Origin: Schaalia sp. HMT-172
GTDB lineage: Bacteria > Actinomycetota > Actinomycetes > Actinomycetales > Actinomycetaceae
DNA length: 64,000 nt
Reading direction: 5' to 3'
Assembly: GCF_030644365.1 (NCBI RefSeq)
Contig: NZ_CP130058.1
Span: 558,001-622,000 of the forward strand
Notes under the pieces: generated by a model
Databases searched by the model: none
What the model saw: the letters and a program-made list of their open reading frames with translations, nothing else
Told to the model about the DNA's origin: nothing
Translations under genes and position numbers: made by a program
Part shown: one piece after another, positions 19,470-27,698 of the stretch
Layout: every line of letters starts with the position of its first letter
Numbering within the stretch: position 1 is the stretch's first letter

Positions 19470-20936
19470 ATGGCCGAAGATTTTCTCGCGTCCGCCCTCG
19501 CTGCCGAGGCCTCGTCGCGCGCCCCTCACGATCCCGACTACCCGCTCTTCCACGTCGCGCCCCCGGTGGGCCGGCTGAACGACCCGAACGGCCTCATTGA
19601 GGTCGACGGGACGTACCACGCCTTCTTCCAGTACACGCCCGAGCATCCGCGCAAGCTCGTCTACTGGGGCCACGCCACCTCGCGTGACCTGACCCGCTGG
19701 GACTATCACGCCCCCGCGATCCTGCCCGATGCCCGCCAGGACCGTAACGGCGCCTACTCGGGCACCGCCATCGAGGTCGGCGATCACGTCGAGCTGTGGT
19801 ACACCGGTAACTACAAGGACGCCGAGACGGGGGAGCGCGAGGCCACCCAGTGCGTCGTCACGACGACCGACATGGTCACCTTCGACAAGCAGGTGCCCCC
19901 GGTCATCGGCCGCCAGCCGGACGGCTACACCGCGCACTTCCGCGACCCTCAGGTGTGGCGCGACGCGGACGGCTCCTACCGGATGCTGCTGGGCGTCCAG
20001 CGCGAGAACCTCACGGGCGCGGCCCTGCTCTACCGCTCGTCCGACCTGCGCGCGTGGGAGTGCGAGGGTGAGATGACCTTCCCCGACGCCGGCGGCGCCT
20101 TCGACGCCTTCGGCTACATGTGGGAGTGCCCCAACCTGGTGCGCCTGACGGACGAGCAGACCGGCCGAGCTCACGACGTGTTGATTTTCTGCCCGCAGGG
20201 TATCTCGCCGAAGCGCGAAGGCTTCGAAAACGTCTTCCCGTGCGTCGCCGTCGTCGGTGAGCTCGTCGGAACCGAGCTGCGGGGCGCCGACGGCTCCTTC
20301 GAGGAGCTCGACCGCGGCACCGAGTTCTACGCGCCCCAGATCATGGCGCGCTCCGCCTCCACGCCGCCGGCGTTGCCGACCCTCCTCTTCGGGTGGGCAG
20401 GCAACGCGAGCGAGGACGACCAGCCCTCCATCGAGACCGGCGGCTGGGTACACTGCTTCACCGCCCCGCGCGCCCTGAGCCTGCGCGGCGGCCGCGTCAT
20501 CGCCCGCCCCTACCTGCCGGGCCTGCCACTGGCACCCGCCACGCTCGAGGGCGCTCCCGGGGACGAGGCCGGGGCCCGCGTGGTCGAGCTCGTCGGCTCG
20601 CGCTCGTGGCGGCTGTCCTTCGACGCCTCCTACGAGGGGGCCCTGTCCGTGCGCATCGGCGAGGAGTCGGGCCTGTCGGTCACTCTTGAAGATGGACGCC
20701 TCACCGTCGACCTGAGCGGCACTCGCTACCCCCACGGCGGCCGCCGCGTCGTCACCCTGGACGCGGGGGAGGCGCGCCGCGTGGAGATCCTGCACGACCG
20801 CTCGATCACCGAGATCTACCTGGGCGACGGCTCGCGCGTCTTCACGACCCGCACCTTCCTGCGCGGCGAGGGCGCCGGAGTGGCGCTCTCGGGTGCCGCC
20901 TCCGTGACGAACGTGAGCGCCGCGCGCGCCGACTGA
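19470..20936 (+). CDS. GH32 beta-fructosidase (sucrose-6-phosphate hydrolase type)
   Basis: A 488-residue glycoside hydrolase family 32 enzyme. It has the nucleophile motif NDPNG (residues 37-41, D38), the transition-state stabiliser FRDPQV, and the acid/base glutamate in WECPNL, followed by a C-terminal beta-sandwich. No signal peptide is seen, so it is cytoplasmic. With the PTS gene next door, it most likely cleaves imported sucrose 6-phosphate into glucose 6-phosphate and fructose (ScrB/SacA role). The ATG at 19470 precedes the conserved region by ~25 residues. A copy of the recurrent word GACGAGGCCGGGGC at 20562 is read as DEAGA inside this gene. Confidence 0.9.
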   Translation: MAEDFLASALAAEASSRAPHDPDYPLFHVAPPVGRLNDPNGLIEVDGTYHAFFQYTPEHPRKLVYWGHATSRDLTRWDYHAPAILPDARQDRNGAYSGTAIEVGDHVELWYTGNYKDAETGEREATQCVVTTTDMVTFDKQVPPVIGRQPDGYTAHFRDPQVWRDADGSYRMLLGVQRENLTGAALLYRSSDLRAWECEGEMTFPDAGGAFDAFGYMWECPNLVRLTDEQTGRAHDVLIFCPQGISPKREGFENVFPCVAVVGELVGTELRGADGSFEELDRGTEFYAPQIMARSASTPPALPTLLFGWAGNASEDDQPSIETGGWVHCFTAPRALSLRGGRVIARPYLPGLPLAPATLEGAPGDEAGARVVELVGSRSWRLSFDASYEGALSVRIGEESGLSVTLEDGRLTVDLSGTRYPHGGRRVVTLDAGEARRVEILHDRSITEIYLGDGSRVFTTRTFLRGEGAGVALSGAASVTNVSAARAD

Positions 20937-20946
20937 GCGACCCGAG

Positions 20947-20984
20947 GACGAGGCCGTGGCTGCTTGAGTGGCCACGGCCTCGTC
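20947..20984 (+). terminator. Hairpin terminator built from an inverted GACGAGGCC pair
   Basis: A 14-bp perfect stem (20947-20960 with 20971-20984, ten-base loop) lies ten bases after the sucrase stop. Both arms contain the word GACGAGGCC. No strong U-run follows. Confidence 0.6.
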
Positions 20985-21034
20985 CCATGTGGGCGGTTTC
21001 TCATGTCGCTGGCGTGAGATTTTCCCTCATCACC

Positions 21035-21079
21035 TTGCCATAGTGAGGTCTGTCATCCTAATATGTCAATCGATTGCTA
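21035..21079 (+). promoter_or_regulatory. PTS promoter with LacI-type operator
   Basis: The -35 TTGCCA (21035-21040) and -10 TAATAT (21059-21064) are 18 bases apart. The 10-bp palindrome CAATCGATTG (21067-21076), inside a wider TGTCAATCGATTGCTACA, starts just after the -10 box and covers the expected start site. A CG-centred palindrome is typical for LacI/ScrR repressors, and a lacI gene lies downstream. Confidence 0.7.
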
Positions 21080-21147
21080 CACACCGCCCAGCGCGCTGCG
21101 GACAATGACGTACTGCGTGGGTTTTTTAGAAAGGAATGTGGTCAGCG

Positions 21148-23169
21148 ATGGATCACGCCAAGGTGGCAGGGGAGGTCGTCGAAGCAGTCGGCGGAGCCTC
21201 CAACATCAGCGCAGCGGCTCACTGCGCAACCCGTCTCCGTCTGGTGATCGCGGACGAGTCCAAGATCAACCAGCAAGCCCTCGACGACAACGAAGACCTG
21301 AAGGGGACGTTCGCCGCCGGCGGCATGTTCCAGATCATCGTCGGCCCCGGCGACGTCGACCAGGTCTACGACTACATGGTTGCAAACCACGGCGTGCGCG
21401 AGGTCTCCAAGGACGAGGCCAAGGAAGAGGCCGAGGCCGGCGGCAATATCTTCTCCCGCTTCGTGAAGATGATCGCGGACATCTTCGTCCCGGTCCTCCC
21501 GGCCCTGATCGCCGGCGGTCTTCTCATGGCCCTCCACTCGGTGCTCACGGCCAAGGGCCTCTTCGGCGCGGAGTCCGTTATTAAGATGTTCCCGGTGATG
21601 ACCGACTACGACGCGCTCATCAACCTGGTGTCCTCCGCGGCCTTCGCCTCCTTGCCCGTGCTCGTCGGCTTCTCCGCCGCCAAGCGCTTCGGCGGCAACA
21701 CCTATCTGGGCGCCGCGATGGGCGCCGCCATGGTGTCGCCCTCGCTGCTGTCCGCCTACTCCATGACGGACGCGGCGGCCGCCGCCAAGTTCTGGGCGTA
21801 CACCGACCAGTCCTCCGTGTGGAATCTCTTTGGCCTCGAGGTCACCAAGGTCGGCTACCAGGCGATGGTCATCCCCACCCTGGTCGTCACCTGGATCATG
21901 TGCCTCATCGAGAAGAGCCTCCACAAGGTTCTCAAGGGCACCGCGGACTTCCTGCTCACCCCGCTCATCACGCTGCTGATCACCGGCTTCCTGGCCTTCG
22001 TCGTCGTCGGCCCCGTGACCCGCGAGCTCTCCAACTACCTGACCTACGGCATCAACTGGGCGTACACGACCCTCGGCGTCTTCGGCGGCCTCATCTTCGG
22101 CTTCTTCTACAGCGCCATCGTGGTGACCGGCCTGCACCAGTCGTTCCCGGCCATCGAGATCCCGCTGCTGCCCTCCAACGGCGGCGTCGGCGACTTCATC
22201 TTCCCGATCGCCTCCATGGCGAACGTCGCGCAGGGCGCGGCCGCCCTGGCCGTCTTCTTCAAGACCCGCGACGCCAAGCTCAAGGGCCTGGCCGGTGCCG
22301 GTGGCGTGTCCGCCGTCTTCGGCATCACGGAGCCCGCGATCTTCGGCGTCAACCTGCGCCTGCGCTGGCCCTTCTACTGCGCCATGGTGGCGGCGGCCAT
22401 CGGCTCTGGGGGTGTCGCCCTGCTGGACGTGCGCGGTCAGGCCCTGGGTGCCGCGGGCTTCGTCGGCTTCGTGTCGATCGTCCCCAAGTCGATCCCCGCC
22501 TACCTGGCCCTCGAGGTCCTCGTCTTCGTCCTGTCCTTCGGCTTCACCTTCGCCTACGCCATGACGCGCGGCAAGGCCGACATGCAGGGCCGCGCGCCCG
22601 CGAAGAAGGAGGCCGTCGTGGCCGCCGCTGTCGCGGCTCCCGCTGGTGGTGCGGCTCCTGCCGCCGCGCCCGCCGCGGTTCCGTCCTTCTCTGACGAGGC
22701 CAAGGCTGATCTCTCCATCACCTCGCCCCTCGCGGGCACCGTGGTTCCGCTGGAGCAGGTCAAGGACGAGTCCTTCGCCAAGGGCATGCTCGGCCCCGGC
22801 ATCGGTATCGAGCCCGCCGACGGCCTGGTCGTCGCTCCCTTCGATGGCACCGTGACCGTCGCCTTCCCGACAGGCCACGCCTACGGCCTGAAGTCCGCTT
22901 CCGGCGTCCAGGTCCTCATCCACGTCGGCATGGACACCGTCAAGCTGGACGGCAAGGGCTTCACGCCCCGCGTCGCCAAGGGTGACGTCGTGCGCCGCGG
23001 CGACGTGCTCGCCGAAGTCGACCTCGACGTGATCCGCGCCGCCGGCTACGAGACCATCACGCCCGTCGTCGTGACGAACAAGAAGAAGTTCGGCGCTGTC
23101 ACGCCGCTCGCGAGCGGGCAGATTCAGCGCGGCGACCAGCTGCTCGAGGTGGCTCCTAAGGAGGCCTGA
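21148..23169 (+). CDS. PTS transporter IIBCA, glucose-sucrose family (probably sucrose)
   Basis: A ~673-residue phosphotransferase permease with domains in the order IIB-IIC-IIA. IIB carries the phosphorylated cysteine C26 in AAAHCATRLRL. IIC (residues ~100-460) has about ten membrane helices and the FGITEPAIFGVNLR motif. An Ala/Pro-rich linker leads to IIA of the Crr type (GIGIEPADGLVVAPFDG; phospho-histidine in LIHVGMDTVKLDG). Sucrose is inferred as substrate from the adjacent GH32 hydrolase. The ATG at 21148 is chosen; AAAGGA lies 12 bases upstream, and an ATG at 21136 sits too close to that site. A canonical promoter with a LacI operator precedes it, and HPr and Enzyme I are encoded 1.8 kb away. 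Confidence 0.92.
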   Translation: MDHAKVAGEVVEAVGGASNISAAAHCATRLRLVIADESKINQQALDDNEDLKGTFAAGGMFQIIVGPGDVDQVYDYMVANHGVREVSKDEAKEEAEAGGNIFSRFVKMIADIFVPVLPALIAGGLLMALHSVLTAKGLFGAESVIKMFPVMTDYDALINLVSSAAFASLPVLVGFSAAKRFGGNTYLGAAMGAAMVSPSLLSAYSMTDAAAAAKFWAYTDQSSVWNLFGLEVTKVGYQAMVIPTLVVTWIMCLIEKSLHKVLKGTADFLLTPLITLLITGFLAFVVVGPVTRELSNYLTYGINWAYTTLGVFGGLIFGFFYSAIVVTGLHQSFPAIEIPLLPSNGGVGDFIFPIASMANVAQGAAALAVFFKTRDAKLKGLAGAGGVSAVFGITEPAIFGVNLRLRWPFYCAMVAAAIGSGGVALLDVRGQALGAAGFVGFVSIVPKSIPAYLALEVLVFVLSFGFTFAYAMTRGKADMQGRAPAKKEAVVAAAVAAPAGGAAPAAAPAAVPSFSDEAKADLSITSPLAGTVVPLEQVKDESFAKGMLGPGIGIEPADGLVVAPFDGTVTVAFPTGHAYGLKSASGVQVLIHVGMDTVKLDGKGFTPRVAKGDVVRRGDVLAEVDLDVIRAAGYETITPVVVTNKKKFGAVTPLASGQIQRGDQLLEVAPKEA

Positions 23170-23194
23170 GCCGGGAGTCAGTCCCGACGTACCG

Positions 23195-23232
23195 GGTGGG
23201 TGGCACCAGCAGCGGTGCCACCCACCGTTTTT
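23195..23232 (+). terminator. Intrinsic terminator after the PTS gene
   Basis: A perfect 13-bp stem (23195-23207 with 23214-23226, loop AGCAGC) is followed by GTTTTTC. It is the most canonical Rho-independent terminator in this sugar block. Confidence 0.85.
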
Positions 23233-23276
23233 CTGCTCTCGTCTGGGTGTGGCCACAGCGAGTGGTTTCCCAACAA

Positions 23277-23386
23277 TGTCGCATGCAATTTCCCTGTAAA
23301 CCTTTCATGCATTGAAATATGGGTGTTGCAATTCCAACGTTTGCGGGCCTGTCGAAAAGTTCGGGTAGCCGAATTGCATGCGAAAT
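23277..23386. repeat. Structured intergenic element, copy A
   Basis: The arms TCGCATGCAATT (23279-23290) and its exact complement (23372-23383) are separated by 81 bases, with a small inner palindrome GTTGCAATTCCAAC (23325-23338). The sequence is AT-richer than its surroundings and holds no gene. A second element at 36239-36351 has the same layout and the same 81-base spacing, with compensatory changes in the arms. It could be a MITE-like repeat or a structured RNA; it lies between the convergent PTS and lacI genes. Confidence 0.7.
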
Positions 23387-23420
23387 GTGGGGGAAGCGGC
23401 CGACGGTGACGATCGGAGGG

Positions 23421-23490
23421 GACAGGTGACCTGCTCACACATCAGGCCGAACGCGCAGACAGGTGACCTGCTCACACATCAGGGCCGAAC
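23421..23490. repeat. Two tandem copies of a ~32-bp repeat
   Basis: The block beginning GACAGGTGACCTGCTCACAC occurs at 23421-23452 and again at 23458-23490, a 37-bp period, differing by one inserted G. Each starts with a near-palindrome, CAGGTGACCTG. No gene is present; the purpose is unknown. Confidence 0.75.
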
Positions 23491-23512
23491 ATGTCGAGAG
23501 GTGGCGAACATG

Positions 23513-23611
23513 CGGATAGGTTCTGCATACGCGGATAGGTTATGGCGATGCGGATAGCTAATTTGCCTATCCGTATGCGAATAACCTATCCATATGTCGA
23601 TAACCTATCCG
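23513..23611. repeat. Symmetric array of six CGGATAGGTT half-sites at a 19-bp pitch
   Basis: Three forward copies begin at 23513, 23532 and 23551 (CGGATAGGTT, twice exact, then CGGATAGCTA). Three inverted copies end at 23573, 23592 and 23611. All are exactly 19 bp apart on each arm, symmetric about 23562. The 99-bp block is thus both a tandem repeat and an imperfect palindrome. It fills the end of the 525-bp gene-free stretch 23170-23694, together with a terminator, element A and the tandem repeat. Confidence 0.8.
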
Positions 23612-23694
23612 CGTGCGCGGCCGCGGGCCTCGAGGGGCACGACGATCACCGGGGACAGAAGTGAGTGCCGAAAGCCTCACAGCACGTGAGGCGC

Positions 23695-24714
23695 TCAGGC
23701 GCTGATCGACCGCCCCCGGATCAGCGTTCCCGGGAACTCGATCGTGGGGGCGGGTGCCCCGGCCTCGTCGATGGGGCGACTGGCCGCGCCCTCCATCTGT
23801 TCTAGGAGGATGTCGACGGCGGCGCGGGCGATGTGCTCGATCGGCTGGCGGATCGTCGCCAGGTGCGGCAGGGCGCGGCGCATGGCCTCGGTGCCGTCGA
23901 AACCGATGACGGACAGGTCGCCGGGCACCGACAGATCCCGGTTGCGCGCCCACTCCAGGACCTCCGCGGCGGCCAGGTCGTCCGTGGCGAAGATGCCGTC
24001 GATGGGGGCGTCGGTGCGCGCCTGGTCGAGGCTGCCCTGCACCATCGCGAAGCGCTGCGGGGTCGGCGTGTCGAAGGGGACGGTGATGACGCGCGCCTCC
24101 AGGCCGGCCCGCTCGACCTCGGCGCGAAAGCCGGCCTCGCGCAGGTTGCGTGGACCCAAGCGGGACGTCAGGAGCAGCGGGTGGCGGCACCCCGCCTCGA
24201 GGAGCGCGCGCGTAGCCATCGCGCCCGCTTCCCGGTTCGCGCAGCGCACGTTCGGGATCGACGGGCTCAGCTCGCGGTCGATGGTGACCAGGGGCATGCG
24301 GATCGTGTCGTATTCGTTCAGGCCCTCGTTGTGCGCGCCGGAGATGATGCCGTCCACGCGGTTGCCGACGAGCAGGGACAGGTATTCGCGCTCGCGGGCG
24401 GCCCGTCCCATCGAGTTGCAGATCAGGATGCGGTAGCCGGCGTCGGCCAGGGCGTTTTCGACCTCGACGGCGAGTTCTCCGAAGAAGGGGAGGGACACGG
24501 CGGGAACGATCAATCCAACGGTCTGGGTGCTCTTGCCGTGGAGGGCGCGCGCCAGCGAGTTGGGGCGGTATCCCAGGGCTTCGATGGCGTCTGCCACGGA
24601 GCGCTTGGTTTTTTCTGACAGGTAGCCGCGGTTGTTGAGGACGCGCGAGACGGTCGTCGGACTGACGCCAGCGAGCTGAGCGACGTCGGCCAGCGTAGGT
24701 TCGCGGGAGCTCAT
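23695..24714 (-). CDS. LacI-family transcriptional repressor (probable sucrose regulator)
   Basis: A 339-residue LacI/GalR regulator. The N-terminal helix-turn-helix and hinge are clear: PTLADVAQLAGVSPTTVSRV (residues ~6-25), then YLSEKTKRSV and RALHGKSTQTVGLIVP. The periplasmic-binding-protein-like sensor domain follows (GIISGAHNEG, VPGDLSVIGFDG). The ATG at 24714 has AGGAAAG upstream. It is convergent with the PTS gene; the CAATCGATTG palindrome at the PTS promoter is the most likely target. The effector is inferred, not shown. A GACGAGGCCGGGGC copy at 23756 is read as DEAGA near the C-terminus. Confidence 0.9.
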   Translation of the reverse strand: MSSREPTLADVAQLAGVSPTTVSRVLNNRGYLSEKTKRSVADAIEALGYRPNSLARALHGKSTQTVGLIVPAVSLPFFGELAVEVENALADAGYRILICNSMGRAAREREYLSLLVGNRVDGIISGAHNEGLNEYDTIRMPLVTIDRELSPSIPNVRCANREAGAMATRALLEAGCRHPLLLTSRLGPRNLREAGFRAEVERAGLEARVITVPFDTPTPQRFAMVQGSLDQARTDAPIDGIFATDDLAAAEVLEWARNRDLSVPGDLSVIGFDGTEAMRRALPHLATIRQPIEHIARAAVDILLEQMEGAASRPIDEAGAPAPTIEFPGTLIRGRSISA

Positions 24715-24876
24715 GCTCGCTTTCCTTTCGTTGGTACTTCTCCAGTCTAGTCGGTGAGGGCGCGCGTGGCCGCCCATCGGTGCGACGAGGCCGGGGCGGG
24801 CTCGATCGGGCAGGGCCGGTCAGCGTCGTGGTGGGGGCGCCTCTCGCATAGTTTTTCGCCATTTATGAGGGTGATG

Positions 24877-24936
24877 CATCCCATCTAGCCGCGTTGTGGG
24901 ATGGAGTTTTCAAATGAGTGCACTACGTCATAGTAT
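24877..24936 (+). promoter_or_regulatory. Candidate ptsHI promoter with upstream inverted repeat
   Basis: The inverted repeat CATCCCA (24877-24883) and TGGGATG (24897-24903) stands just upstream of a possible promoter: -35 TTTTCA (24907-24912), 18-base spacer, -10 TAGTAT (24931-24936). ptsH starts at 24995. The repeat may be a regulator site. Confidence 0.45.
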
Positions 24937-24994
24937 GAGCGGTACGGGTCCACGTGTCTAACGATGGACATACCCGCATTCGAAAGGAACGACT

Positions 24995-25261
24995 ATGATT
25001 TCCCGCACCGTTGCAATTGGTTCCTCCGTTGGCCTCCATGCGCGTCCCGCTTCCGTCCTCGCCGAGGCCGTTGATGACTCCGGCGTCGAGGTGACCATCG
25101 CGTTTGATGGCGAGGAGGCCGACGCCGCGTCGCTCCTCGAGATCATGACCCTGGGCGCCAAGCACGGCGACGTCGTCACGCTGTCCACCGAGGATGATTC
25201 CGCGGGTGCGGTGCTCGACTCGCTCGTCGAGCTGCTCTCGCGCGACCTCGACCAGGAGTGA
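24995..25261 (+). CDS. ptsH: Phosphocarrier protein HPr
   Basis: An 88-residue HPr that carries phosphate from Enzyme I to sugar-specific PTS components. The active-site motif GLHARPAS places the phosphorylated histidine at H15, and a serine occupies position 46 (AASLLEIM), the site regulated by HPr kinase in other bacteria. Length and the C-terminal GAVLDSLVELL helix are typical. AAAGGA lies nine bases before the ATG. ptsI starts five bases after the stop, giving a ptsHI operon next to the sucrose PTS genes. Confidence 0.96.
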   Translation: MISRTVAIGSSVGLHARPASVLAEAVDDSGVEVTIAFDGEEADAASLLEIMTLGAKHGDVVTLSTEDDSAGAVLDSLVELLSRDLDQE

Positions 25262-25265
25262 GCTA

Positions 25266-26948
25266 ATGGCGACGCATGACGTCCTGCACGGGATTGGCGT
25301 CTCCGCTGGCACCGCTGCTGCGCCCGCCGCTATCGTTCAGCCTGCACCCGGCGTTGACACGTCGGAGCCGGGCAGCGTCGATGCTGCCGCCGACGGCGCG
25401 CGTGTCCGCGAGGCGCTCGCAGCTGTCGCCTCGCGCCTGAGCGAGCGCGCGGCGAAGGCGCCGGAAGAGACGAAGGCAATCCTGAAGGCCACCGCTCAGC
25501 TCGCGGGCGACCGTGGCCTGGCTAAGGCCGTCGACAAGAAGCTGAAGAAGGGCCTCGGTATCACCCAGGCTGTCCACGACGCGGTCGAGGACTACGCGCA
25601 GATGTTGCGCAGCCTGGGCGGCTACATGGCGGAGCGTGCGACCGACCTGTACGACGTGCGCGACCGCGCGATCTGTGAGCTGCGCGGACTGCCCGAGCCG
25701 GGCGTCCCCGCGTTCGACGGCACGGTCATCCTGGTGGCGCGCGACCTGGCTCCCGCCGAGACCGCGACCCTGAACCCGGAGACCGTCCTCGGTATCATCA
25801 CCGAGGTCGGCGGCCCCACCTCGCACACGGCGATCCTGGCCGCCCAGCTGGGCATTCCCGCGATCGTCAAGGCCGGGGGAATCATGGACGTCGAGGAGGG
25901 CACCGTCCTGGCCCTCGACGGCGGCGTCGGCGAGGTCATCGTCGCTCCCACCGAGGACGAGATCGCCTTGCTGAAGGAGCGCTCGCTGCGCCGGGCGCAG
26001 GCGCTGGCCGGCTCGACCGGCAAGGGCGCGACCTTCGACGGCTACCCCGTCAAGCTCCTGGCCAACATCGGTACGGTCGACGACGCGCTTAAGGCTTCCA
26101 AGGTGGACCTGGAGGGGTCGGGCCTGTTCCGCACCGAGTTCCTGTTCCTGGAACGCGCGGACGCTCCCTCGCTGGAGGAGCAGACGGACACCTACACGAA
26201 GGTCCTGCAGGCCTTCGGTGACCGTCGCGTTGTCGTGCGCACCTTGGATGCTGGCGCGGACAAGCCGCTGAGCTTCGCGGATCTGGGTGCCGAGGAGAAC
26301 CCCGCCCTGGGCGTGCGCGGTCTGCGCCTGTGCCAGAGGCGTGAGGATCTCATCGACACGCAGCTGCAGGCCCTCGCGGCCGCCTACAAGGCGACCGGCG
26401 CGGAACTGTGGGTGATGGCCCCCATGGTCGCCACCCCCAGCGAAGCCACGTGGTTCGCGGATAAGGCGCGAGGGTACGGCCTGCCCAAGGTCGGCATCAT
26501 GATCGAGGTGCCCGCGGCCGCCCTGCGCGCCGAGCAGCTCCTGTCGATCGTGGACTTCGCGTCCATCGGCACGAACGACCTGACGCAGTACACGATGGCG
26601 GCGGACCGCCTGGACGGCAACCTGGCGCCGCTGCTCAACCCGTGGCAGCCGGCCGTCCTGGAGATGATTCGTCACGCCTGCAACGGCGGTCGCGCGACCG
26701 GCAAGCCGATCGGCGTGTGTGGCGAGGCCGGCGGCGACCCGCTGCTGGCCCTGGTCCTCACCGGCCTGGGTGTCGCCTCCCTGTCGATGGCGCCCTCGAA
26801 GGTCAACGCGGTTCGTGCGGCCCTGCGCATGCACGACCTGGCGACCTGCCAGCAGATGGCCGCCTTCGCGGTGGATGCTCCCAACGCCAAGGAAGGCCGC
26901 GAGAACGTGCTGAAGCTGGTGGCTCCGGCCATGCTGGATCTGCTCTGA
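25266..26948 (+). CDS. ptsI: PTS Enzyme I (phosphoenolpyruvate-protein phosphotransferase)
   Basis: A 560-residue Enzyme I, which takes phosphate from PEP and passes it to HPr. The phosphorylated histidine is H187 in GGPTSHTAILA. The PEP-binding C-terminal domain shows SGLFRTEFLFLERAD, ANIGTVDDA, VGIMIEVPAAALRAEQ, SIGTNDLTQYTMAADR and the active-site cysteine in GVCGEAGGDP. Length is normal. The ATG at 25266 has AGGAG upstream, overlapping the ptsH stop. A 20-bp perfect terminator follows. Confidence 0.96.
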   Translation: MATHDVLHGIGVSAGTAAAPAAIVQPAPGVDTSEPGSVDAAADGARVREALAAVASRLSERAAKAPEETKAILKATAQLAGDRGLAKAVDKKLKKGLGITQAVHDAVEDYAQMLRSLGGYMAERATDLYDVRDRAICELRGLPEPGVPAFDGTVILVARDLAPAETATLNPETVLGIITEVGGPTSHTAILAAQLGIPAIVKAGGIMDVEEGTVLALDGGVGEVIVAPTEDEIALLKERSLRRAQALAGSTGKGATFDGYPVKLLANIGTVDDALKASKVDLEGSGLFRTEFLFLERADAPSLEEQTDTYTKVLQAFGDRRVVVRTLDAGADKPLSFADLGAEENPALGVRGLRLCQRREDLIDTQLQALAAAYKATGAELWVMAPMVATPSEATWFADKARGYGLPKVGIMIEVPAAALRAEQLLSIVDFASIGTNDLTQYTMAADRLDGNLAPLLNPWQPAVLEMIRHACNGGRATGKPIGVCGEAGGDPLLALVLTGLGVASLSMAPSKVNAVRAALRMHDLATCQQMAAFAVDAPNAKEGRENVLKLVAPAMLDLL

Positions 26949-26971
26949 TCTGAGGCTTCTCGCTGCCAGAC

Positions 26972-27014
26972 ACGGGGTGGGCCCGGGAACCGATGGTTCC
27001 CGGGCCCACCCCGT
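26972..27014. terminator. Bidirectional terminator, 20-bp perfect stem
   Basis: 26972-26991 pairs perfectly with 26995-27014 around a three-base loop, between convergent ptsI and the membrane-protein gene at 27048. It serves both strands. Confidence 0.8.
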
Positions 27015-27047
27015 TCGCGACGCCGCGTCGCGGCGGGTTCGACGCGC

Positions 27048-27683
27048 CTAGTCCGTGCGGATCGCATCCGCGGCGCTCGACGCCTGCGCCGCAGTGTCCG
27101 TCCGCTTCTTCGACCGTCCCGAGAAGAGCGCCGTGATGATCAGGATGACGCCGATCGCGGCAACGGCGCTGATGCCGAGCACCGGCAGGTTGAAGGTCGA
27201 GATGTAGGCCTCGGCAATCAGGAATGCCCCGACCATGCACACCAGGACCGCCCAGACAAACGCGCCGACGCGCACGCCCCTGCTGGGCGCCTCGGGCAGG
27301 TCGCGGATGTTGACGGGCCACGCGGGAGCGCTCCACGTCTGGGCTCCTGAAGCCTGAGCCCCGGGCGCGTGAGCGCCCGACGTGCCCGCGGCCCCAGCCG
27401 CGCCACCCGAGGCGGCCTGAGCGCCCAGGCCAGCCCCGGCCTCGTCGGAGGCGGGAACGGACTCGCCCGTGGAAGCCGGATCGAAGGCCGTGCGCGCGCC
27501 CGCCCCGGTGGAACCGCCCGCCGGGGCCGGCTCGGAGGGCATCTGCGTGGTCGGGGCGTCGCGGAAGACCGCGAGGGGATCCGACGTGGGCATCTCAACC
27601 GTCGCGTCGGGGATCGTGGGCAGCGGCGTCGTTGCGTCGAATTCGGGCAGCTGCGTGGTCTGGTCGTCGTTCGAGGTGGTCAT
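27048..27683 (-). CDS. Membrane protein with long disordered N-terminus
   Basis: A 211-residue protein of unknown function. Residues 1-~125 are Ala/Gly/Thr/Pro-rich and probably disordered in the cytoplasm; two membrane helices follow (VGAFVWAVLVCMVGAFLIAE and ISAVAAIGVILIITALF), then a short basic tail. It starts 15 bases after the stop of the PspC-domain gene, with GAGGAAGG upstream, so the two form an operon. The layout resembles small partner proteins encoded beside PspC genes in actinobacteria. A GACGAGGCCGGGGC copy at 27433 is read as DEAGA in the disordered part. Confidence 0.75.
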   Translation of the reverse strand: MTTSNDDQTTQLPEFDATTPLPTIPDATVEMPTSDPLAVFRDAPTTQMPSEPAPAGGSTGAGARTAFDPASTGESVPASDEAGAGLGAQAASGGAAGAAGTSGAHAPGAQASGAQTWSAPAWPVNIRDLPEAPSRGVRVGAFVWAVLVCMVGAFLIAEAYISTFNLPVLGISAVAAIGVILIITALFSGRSKKRTDTAAQASSAADAIRTD

Positions 27684-27698
27684 TGTCGTGATCCTTCC

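Noticed and set aside
21142-23256. A 704-codon minus-strand frame opposite the PTS gene
   Set aside because: The composition is Gly/Asp/Val/His-rich, typical of an antisense shadow; the plus strand encodes a clear IIBCA protein.
23513-23611. CRISPR array
   Set aside because: The units are only 10 bp at a 19-bp pitch, half of them inverted, and no cas genes are present.
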